A stretch of 64,000 nucleotides of DNA, taken from Gordionus sp. m RMFG-2023. Lineage: Eukaryota > Nematomorpha > Gordioida > Chordodea > Parachordodidae. A program made the translations under genes and the position numbers. The stretch is from assembly GCF_954871325.1 (NCBI RefSeq), contig NC_088777.1, positions 25,211,366 to 25,275,365 of the forward strand, written 5' to 3'. Shown here piece by piece: positions 58,001 through 64,000 of this stretch. Each line of letters begins with the position of its first letter. Within the stretch, counting starts at the first letter, position 1. The notes under the pieces were generated by a model. The model was given only the letters and a program-made list of their open reading frames with translations. It did not search any database and had not been told where the DNA came from.

Positions 58001-58691
58001 AGATTATTTTCCCAATATATTGAAAATATTATATATATTAGCAACTCTTCCCATTAGTACTGCAACTAATGAGAGAACATTCTCTTCTTTAAGAAGATTA
58101 AAAACGTACCTAATAAATACAACTTCTGAAAGTAGGTTAAATGGTCTGGCCCTTTTGAATATTCATAGGCATTTGACGCCAAACACGGATGAGATAATTG
58201 AAAAATTAGCCCACTCCCAACGAAGATTGGATTTTACATTATAAAAATATAATGTTTCTATAATATTTTTTGTGCTATCATTTTTTAATGTCTTATATAT
58301 TTTTCTTTTACATAAAAAATATACATTTAGATTTTTTATACTTTATATATAAATTTTAAAGGCTCAAAAAAATTTAAATTTCTATTATGGATTATTTATT
58401 TTATAGTCATCATATCCTGGTTATATCCACTTAATATTTTATAATTCAGATTTATTTAAAGTATTTATATGCCGCCGGTTATATCCGTTTAATATCTTTT
58501 AAATCAAATTTATTTTTAAATACCGGTTTATATATTTAATTTTTTATAATTCAGATTAATTTAAATTTGTATATTAGAAATAGTTATTAGTCCTAATAAA
58601 TTTATGCTTGATATTTTTAAATAACAATAATTTTATTTAAAAAAATTTTAATTATCCCCCCCCCCACACCAAATTCCTGCCTACGCTACTG
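55095..58691 (+). mobile_element. hAT transposon hAT-7, nearly complete, inserted in the LTR element
   Basis: Ends CATTGGCGTACGCAGCGGG and (read inward) CAGTAGCGTAGGCAGGAAT, matching those of hAT-6, with C-rich tracts just inside (55,133-55,150; 58,656-58,665) and a run of 20 C at 55,470-55,489. It lies between the two Gag parts of the LTR element, so it is the younger of the two. The 8-bp flanks (GACTATAT and GATTGCAA) do not match, so its exact borders or a later change at the junction are unsettled. It carries a long transposase gene. Confidence 0.8.
55373..58244 (+). CDS. hAT transposase (DUF4371/ZMYM-like) with tiny introns
   Basis: Starts probably at ATG 55,373 (MDIRLFFKNAEEKQKS), a usual start for this family, followed by a worn section. 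Then PYDIANFLDKDNISLEERHI (to 55,977); intron 45 nt (55,978-56,022); a TTF-type zinc finger with RWLWLAYSIRDSGAYCKICV; catalytic-core pieces FSILADETTDIAGIEQMSL; intron 42 nt (56,875-56,916); MIRGQVYDGARAMSGQFNGF and CVAHSLNLSISDSC; intron 41 nt (57,104-57,144); YPKRQNILNRI, CPTRWSLRHQAV and the C-terminal dimerisation domain LPISTATNERTFSSLRRLKT. One in-frame stop is visible at 56,272, and the section 55,430-55,880 is unclear. Otherwise it could encode about 750 residues. Confidence 0.75.
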
Positions 58692-59599
58692 GATTGCAAG
58701 TGTAATCATATAGTAAGTAGGAGATCGGGAGAGAGAAATAATAATAAAGTAAATAACCATGCTGAAATGAGATATGATTCTTGTAAAAGCAGTGGTTTTA
58801 ACCGAAATTTTTTTTATCCTGATGATATAAATAAAAATAATGAAGATTCTAATGATTTCAAATGGGAGAAATATCCTAAGGGTATTGTTAAATATTCCGA
58901 TGAAAGGAATGTTAATACTTTCAGATGGGAAAAATATCCCAGTTATATTGCAAAAAAATACATTAATATTGTTAATGAACCACTAAATTCCGAGTTGAAT
59001 TTATGTTCAAATGGGAATTCTCATGAAACTGATGTTTCAAACGAAATTAATCTTGATCCGTCAATTAAAACATATGATATTTTAATGACTGAGAGATTAG
59101 TCGAACCTTGTCCTTGTCCAAGAGTTACTGTAAGAGTTCGAGGGACATCGACATGTTGTTCGACACAAGGGCTAGAATTTCAATAATGTCTAGAAGAAAT
59201 TATTATAAGTATTGGCCTGGGGGTTGACTTGAAAAAGAAACTATGTGTGTCAGACAATCTGAGGGTCTGAGATAATAGTTTTGGGAAAAACTAAGTTGGG
59301 AGTAATTCTCCATGATACCACATTTTTCCTAGATTTATGGGTAGTAAAGAAAGATGTGGAAACCATCATGGGGTGGGATTGGATTGGTCAATAATTATTG
59401 GAATATTTTTGCCATACATAATGGTTCGGCCCTAAATGAGACTAAAAACAAAAATATTGCTAATAATGCTCGAAAAAATATTCATGAAATAGAAGGGACG
59501 GATTTAACCGTAAAACAAGAAAATTCAACCCTTAATTCTGATAGGTATGTAAATTCCACGGAATTAATGGTTGAAAACAATATTAGCATTGATGAAAAC

Positions 59600-62060
59600 C
59601 CAATGGTTACTATTAGTATTCATGAATTACATAAAATGCGTGAAAATATATCTCGTTTAATGAAGAAATATGAAATAATTTTCGAAGACAAATTAGGTTG
59701 TCTTAATGATTATCAAGTGGATATAAAATTAAGGGAGGGATTTTCACCTATTTTTCTAGCGTGTCGACGAGTTCCTTTTGAATGGAAAAAGGAAATTGAC
59801 GAAGAATTGGATCAATGGGTTAAAGATAACATTATTGTTCCAGTGGAATATAGTGTATGGGCAACCCCGTTGGTACCGGTTAAGAAATCAAATGGTAAAT
59901 TGAGGCTCTGTGCTGATTTCAGAACCGTTAATCGATGGGTAGCAGAGGTTAAATATCCTTTGCCTCGAATTGAGAAAATTTTAGCTCAATTGAAGGGAGC
60001 AAAATATTTCTAAAAGGTTGATTTTTCGTCAGCCTATCTACAATTACCTTTGAGGGAGGAGATTCGTAAATTATTGACGATCACGACTCCTAAAGGGTTG
60101 TTTGCTTTTTGTAGATTACCATTTGGGTTGAGTGTGTCGGCCCCTATTTTTCAGCGTACCATGGCGTCCGTTTTCCAAGGACTAGAGGGGGTTATGGATG
60201 ATGTGCTAATTACAGGAATGACGCCTGAATAGCATAATCAACGTTTGGAGGAAGTTTTTAAGAGAATTCATGGTAAAGGCTTGAGAGCCAGTAAGGAGAA
60301 AAGCATTTTGGGCGTAACGGAGGTATAATATTTAGGCCATCAAATAAATGGGATTGAGGTGAAACCATTACAAAAAAATTTGAAAAATATATTAAATTTG
60401 AAGCAGCCCAATAATAAAGCTGAGGTGCAGTCCTTTTTGGGTATGGTAAATTACTACCATCGTTTTATAGAGGATTTTGTGAAGGTAGCTGCCCCGTTAT
60501 ATGAGTTATTAAAAAAGGGTGTTCATTTCGATTGGAAAGTGGAACAAGAAGCGTTTGAAATTTTAAAAGGAAAGATTGGGGAAGAGCCAATTTTAGTATG
60601 TTTCAACAATAGTTTAGAAATCTTTTAGCTGTTGATGCCTCCAACAAAGGTGTTGGAGGAGCCTTATTACATTTAATTGATGGTGTGGAAAGACCCATCC
60701 TTTTTTTTCACGAGTTATTAGGGATGTCGAAACGAGATATTCGGTGATCGAACAGGAGGCCTTGGCCGTAATTTTCGGTTTGACGAAATGCCGTGAATAT
60801 TAGATTGGTAAAAAATTTGGAATTTTTACCGACCACAAACCGTTAATCCACCTATTCCGAAAGGATAATAGGGAGTTAATGTTATCTCCCCGGTTACAAC
60901 GTTGGTTATTATTAGTGGGCAGTTTTAACGTGGAGGTTAGATATCGTCGAGGCAAAGAGAATCATTTGCCGGATATTTTGTCCAGGTTAGGTTCTGGCTG
61001 TGCAGACCCGGAAATAAATAATAGTATAAGCATTGATAGAGAGAAGGCCTTAGTGCGTTCTTTGTCTTATATTTTAAAAGGGGGTCCTACCAATTGGGAG
61101 GATTTGAAAACCAATACTGTGAATGACAAAGTTCTAGGTCAAGTAAAATTAAATCTAACAGAAGAAAAACCTTGGAAAAACAAATATGATTCCTATAAAA
61201 AAATACAGAAAGAATTATCAATTGTTGATGATTGTATTATGAGGGGAAACAGGGCCCTAATTCCTTATAAATTACGGGGAAAAATTATGAAATTATTGCA
61301 TGCCGGCCATCAAGGTCGAGACAAGATAAAACCTTGGGCTCGAGAATATGTATTGTGGCCTGGTATGGGCAATGATATATAACGGATTACCAGGAAATGC
61401 GTTCCTTGTAATTCCTGTGCCCCTATTCCCCGTAAAGAGGTAGGGCAATTTTGGCCTAAATCAAAGAAACCTTGGGAAAGTATCCACATTGATTTCTTTG
61501 ATCTTGATAAAAAAACATATTTTTTAGTGGTAGACTCGTATTCAAAATGGATAGAATATGCAGAAGTACATGGGTATACCACAAAAATTGTTGTTAAAAA
61601 ATTAAGAGAATTATATGCTCGGTTCGGTTTTCCCGACACAATAGTGTCTGATGGGGGTCCCGCCTTCGTCAGTGAGGATTTTAAACAGTTTTGTGTTGAG
61701 TCACATACAAAACACATTCTAGCTCCACCATATCATCCTAGCTCGAATGGACAAGCTGAGAGGATGGTAGCCATTGTTAAAAATTGGCTTAAAAAGGCTG
61801 GAACCCATAAAGATGAGACTTACATGTCTCAATTATATTACCTCAATTCTCGCAATCGAGAGGGGGTTACGCCTGTAGAGTTATTTTTAGGTAGGCGAAC
61901 ACGGGGTCCGTTAGATTTCTTAAAACCAAAAAGGAAGATTATTACCTCAATGGAAGTAAAATTAGGGGTAAATTTTTCAGTGGGACAGAAAGTTTGGGCC
62001 AGAATGTTTGACAATCGAAAAACAAAATGGGAAAGAGGTCGGGTCATATTAAATCGGGGT
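59600..62060 (+). mobile_element. Pol region of the LTR element: RT, RNase H, integrase
   Basis: Recognisable family landmarks: RT (KSNGKLRLCADFRTVNRW; LFAFCRLPFGLSVSAPIFQR; a MDDVLI box), the connection (FLGMVNYYHRFIEDF), RNase H end (GSFNVEVRYRRGKENHLPDI), and integrase (IHIDFFD; FPDTIVSDGGPAFVSEDFK; YHPSSNGQAERM). The region is broken in several places and is described as a fossil only. Confidence 0.85.
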
Positions 62061-62139
62061 GAAATTAAGTGAAATTTTGTTAATAACCGGGGTGGGGTTA
62101 CTGTGATCCGTCATCACGATCATGTAAAATTGGGATAAA

Positions 62140-63930
62140 TAAGAGGGGTAAATAATATGAGAAGACATACTCGATATTTTTTTTTACTCATATCGGTCCG
62201 GGTTACGTATATTTGGTCATATTAAAAATATGTCAATATAGACAGGTTTTGGTCATTGTCGATTCAATTTATAGTTCAATTCAGACGGGTTCATTAAAAA
62301 GTTTTTCACCATTTTAATGATATTGGAAAGTTTTTTTTTTGGTTCGTTAAGGAATGTTCTGTGTATGACAGATGATAGGGACAATAAGTCATTTTGGTTA
62401 AATGAATAGAAAAGTTTTTTTTTTTAATTTAATGAATAGATGTTTTTATCTTTTCTTAAATGAGTGGAAAAGTTTTTTTTTTTAATGAATAGATGTTATC
62501 TTTTCGTGAAAGAATAGAAATGTTTTGTTTTTATCTTTTATTGAATGAATAGAAATTTTTTTTGGGGGGTATTAAAATAGCTTTTGTTATCAGTGTAGTC
62601 GAAAAGTTTTTTTTTATCATGGTACTCCATAATGTATATTGAAAAGAAAATCTTAAACACATTTGGTAAAAAATTGTTGTTGCATTTTTTTCCCTAACTT
62701 ATTTTATTGGAAGTTGCCTTTAATTTTGTAATTAAAATTAGGAATGAATAATACTAACTTGGGGGATTCGTTTGAGTGAATTAGATTTGTTTTACAAATA
62801 CTGTTGTGTTATTGGTTTCACTTGACGCTCACCCCAAGGGATATTGGTATAATAATATAGAGACAGCTGAAGCACATGTGGGAAATAAGTTTTTGTTTTT
62901 TATGTTATAATATATGTGCCTCAACTAGTTTATATTATACCATAAGTTTTTGTTTAAAAAATGTATACGCCGCAACTAGTATACATTAAACCATAAGTTT
63001 TTTTTTGCAAAATATATTATTATAATTTTTTTTTATACCGATAAACACTATATAAGAAAATTTTTCTATATCTATAAATTTTTTTTTAAAAAAATTTTAA
63101 ATTAAGTTTTTTTTTCTCCCCTTTCGTTTTGTTTAAAATAAAAATTTTTTTATATTTAAATCGTCACTACGTACAACTGTGGTGTAATCCTCCATTTATT
63201 AGTCGACATACAATCCTTTGGATAATACTCGTCCGCCGCCCAAATATCGTAAACATGGAAACTAATAGTCGTTTGATCGATTTTGGATCTTGCTATTTAC
63301 AAGTAATATTAATACCTAAGAATACTAGAATGACTATCCAATCTCCTGTATCCCAGGAAAATTCTATGGCGTCTGGAGGGCTCAGGAAGCGAAGATGCTT
63401 CTATTGCCACAGCGATAGTCATATCTTAGCCAATGTCCAAGTTTGGGTAAGGATGTTAGCCAACCTCTAGCCACGATCCATGACAACTCTACCAGTCGAT
63501 CCGCCAAATATCATCGACGAAGACTGGGTGACTCAACGCAAGTGCAATCGTAATTTTCTCCCAATCGTCCGGCTCTATCGGCCAACCGGGGTGAACTAAT
63601 TGGCACATCCAGTGGTCATTCTAGCATCGCATCAACCCCATCGACAGAAGATATTCTCAAGAGGGCTATAAGCAGTATTCATGAGCCCGCTCCGTCGACA
63701 TCAACCTCCCCTGCGGTATCCCAACGTAATGACGCAATGGATTTGTGGGAGAATCAATTACTGCTCTCGTGATGACTCCCACAAAGTCTAATATATTCCC
63801 ATTTATGGATGCATACTGTATGTATATATGTCGACCATTTTTTTTTACCAAAATATGTCGACCATTTTTTTTACCAAAATATATATACCATTTTTTTTTG
63901 TTGTTTGTTTATATGCATGCCACGGGCCCA
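62140..63930 (+). mobile_element. 3' non-Pol region of the LTR element
   Basis: About 1.8 kb between Pol and the 3' LTR. The first half has T-rich degenerate repeats (GAATAGA-AGTTTTTTTTT) and a CAACTAGT...CCATAAGTTTTT block duplicated at about 62,920 and 62,970. At 63,360-63,770 base composition rises to near half G+C, with a CxxC...H box (RRCFYCHSDSHI) and Ser/Thr/Pro-rich coding-like sequence (STSTSPAVSQRNDAMDLWEN). Three 24-bp GTCGACC/ACC-T-run units lie at about 63,826-63,898. Function unknown. Confidence 0.5.
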
Positions 63931-63943
63931 TAAAGAGGTGGCA

Positions 63944-64000
63944 TGTCATAAATGATACATTTTTATAGTAACTGTCAATCATTTGATATGATATATTTTT
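63944..64000 (+). repeat. 3' LTR start, truncated by the window
   Basis: Fifty-seven bases identical to 53,731-53,787, preceded by AAAGAGGTGGCA, a fitting polypurine tract. Confidence 0.8.

Larger units (their letters stand above)
53731..64000 (+). mobile_element. Ty3/gypsy-type LTR retroelement, broken, interrupted by hAT-7, cut by window end
   Basis: A fossil of about 10.3 kb in view. Parts in order: 5' LTR (53,731 to about 54,068), leader, Gag-like region with a membrane-like segment and CCHC box (54,277-55,035), hAT-7 insertion (55,095-58,691), rest of Gag and a protease-like stretch (58,700-59,190), reverse transcriptase and RNase H (about 59,600-60,990), integrase (about 61,260-62,060), long 3' region (62,140-63,930), a purine-rich tract and the start of the 3' LTR (63,944). 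The order RT-RNase H-integrase is that of Ty3/gypsy. It is broken at roughly half a dozen places besides the insertion. The 57 visible bases of the 3' LTR match the 5' LTR exactly, suggesting a recent insertion. Confidence 0.85.

Noticed and set aside
63666-63933. Short frames on both strands near the 3' LTR
   Set aside because: They overlap each other and T-rich 24-bp repeats within the LTR element; no independent evidence for a gene.

Overview
This is AT-rich eukaryotic DNA (by eye about a quarter G+C), almost certainly from an invertebrate animal. The evidence is a spliced receptor-like gene with thrombospondin type-1, laminin G, Ig and transmembrane segments, with GT-AG introns of only 40-47 nt next to huge introns packed with transposons. 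I cannot name the species; small-intron, AT-rich parasitic animals (orthonectids, myxozoans) are possible guesses only.

Host gene. Ten exons on the minus strand, from 50,406 down to 3,391, join in consistent codon phase to about 914 codons: TSP1-TSP1-LamG-LamG-Ig-TM-cytoplasmic tail. The start codon and N-terminal exons lie beyond 50.4 kb or outside the window. Four introns are 40-47 nt; two (27.6-43.4 kb and 4.5-27.4 kb) are 15.8 and 22.9 kb and hold most of the mobile DNA described here.

Mobile DNA. 0.4-1.8 kb: hAT derivative with perfect 8-bp target duplication; 1.9-2.6 kb: hAT relic. 5.0 kb: small hAT-like MITE (second copy at 44.5 kb). 5.4-7.3 kb: foldback element with 9-bp duplication, holding a hAT relic. 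8.2-19.3 kb: a long-arm inverted-repeat element into which a Tc1/mariner element, a hAT derivative and a 4.4-kb foldback element (26 units of a 119-bp tandem repeat in opposed arrays) have inserted; its core holds an old LINE piece. 22.0-27.1 kb: a palindromic DNA transposon with a KRBA2-like integrase tail in both arms, split by an RTE-like LINE whose 5' end looks tRNA-derived. 28.6-37.8 kb: a broken LTR-element Gag/protease region, a hAT element, a second mariner and a BED-finger hAT derivative. 37.9-41.4 kb: two more hAT elements. 50.6-52.1 kb: a very homogeneous 15-bp satellite. 52.8-53.7 kb: MULE relic. 53.7-64.0 kb: a broken Ty3/gypsy-type LTR element, interrupted by a nearly complete intron-bearing hAT gene and cut by the window end.

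Overall the window is one long animal gene whose introns act as a nested transposon reservoir. I see no CRISPR array, rRNA gene, operon or intact free-standing tRNA gene.
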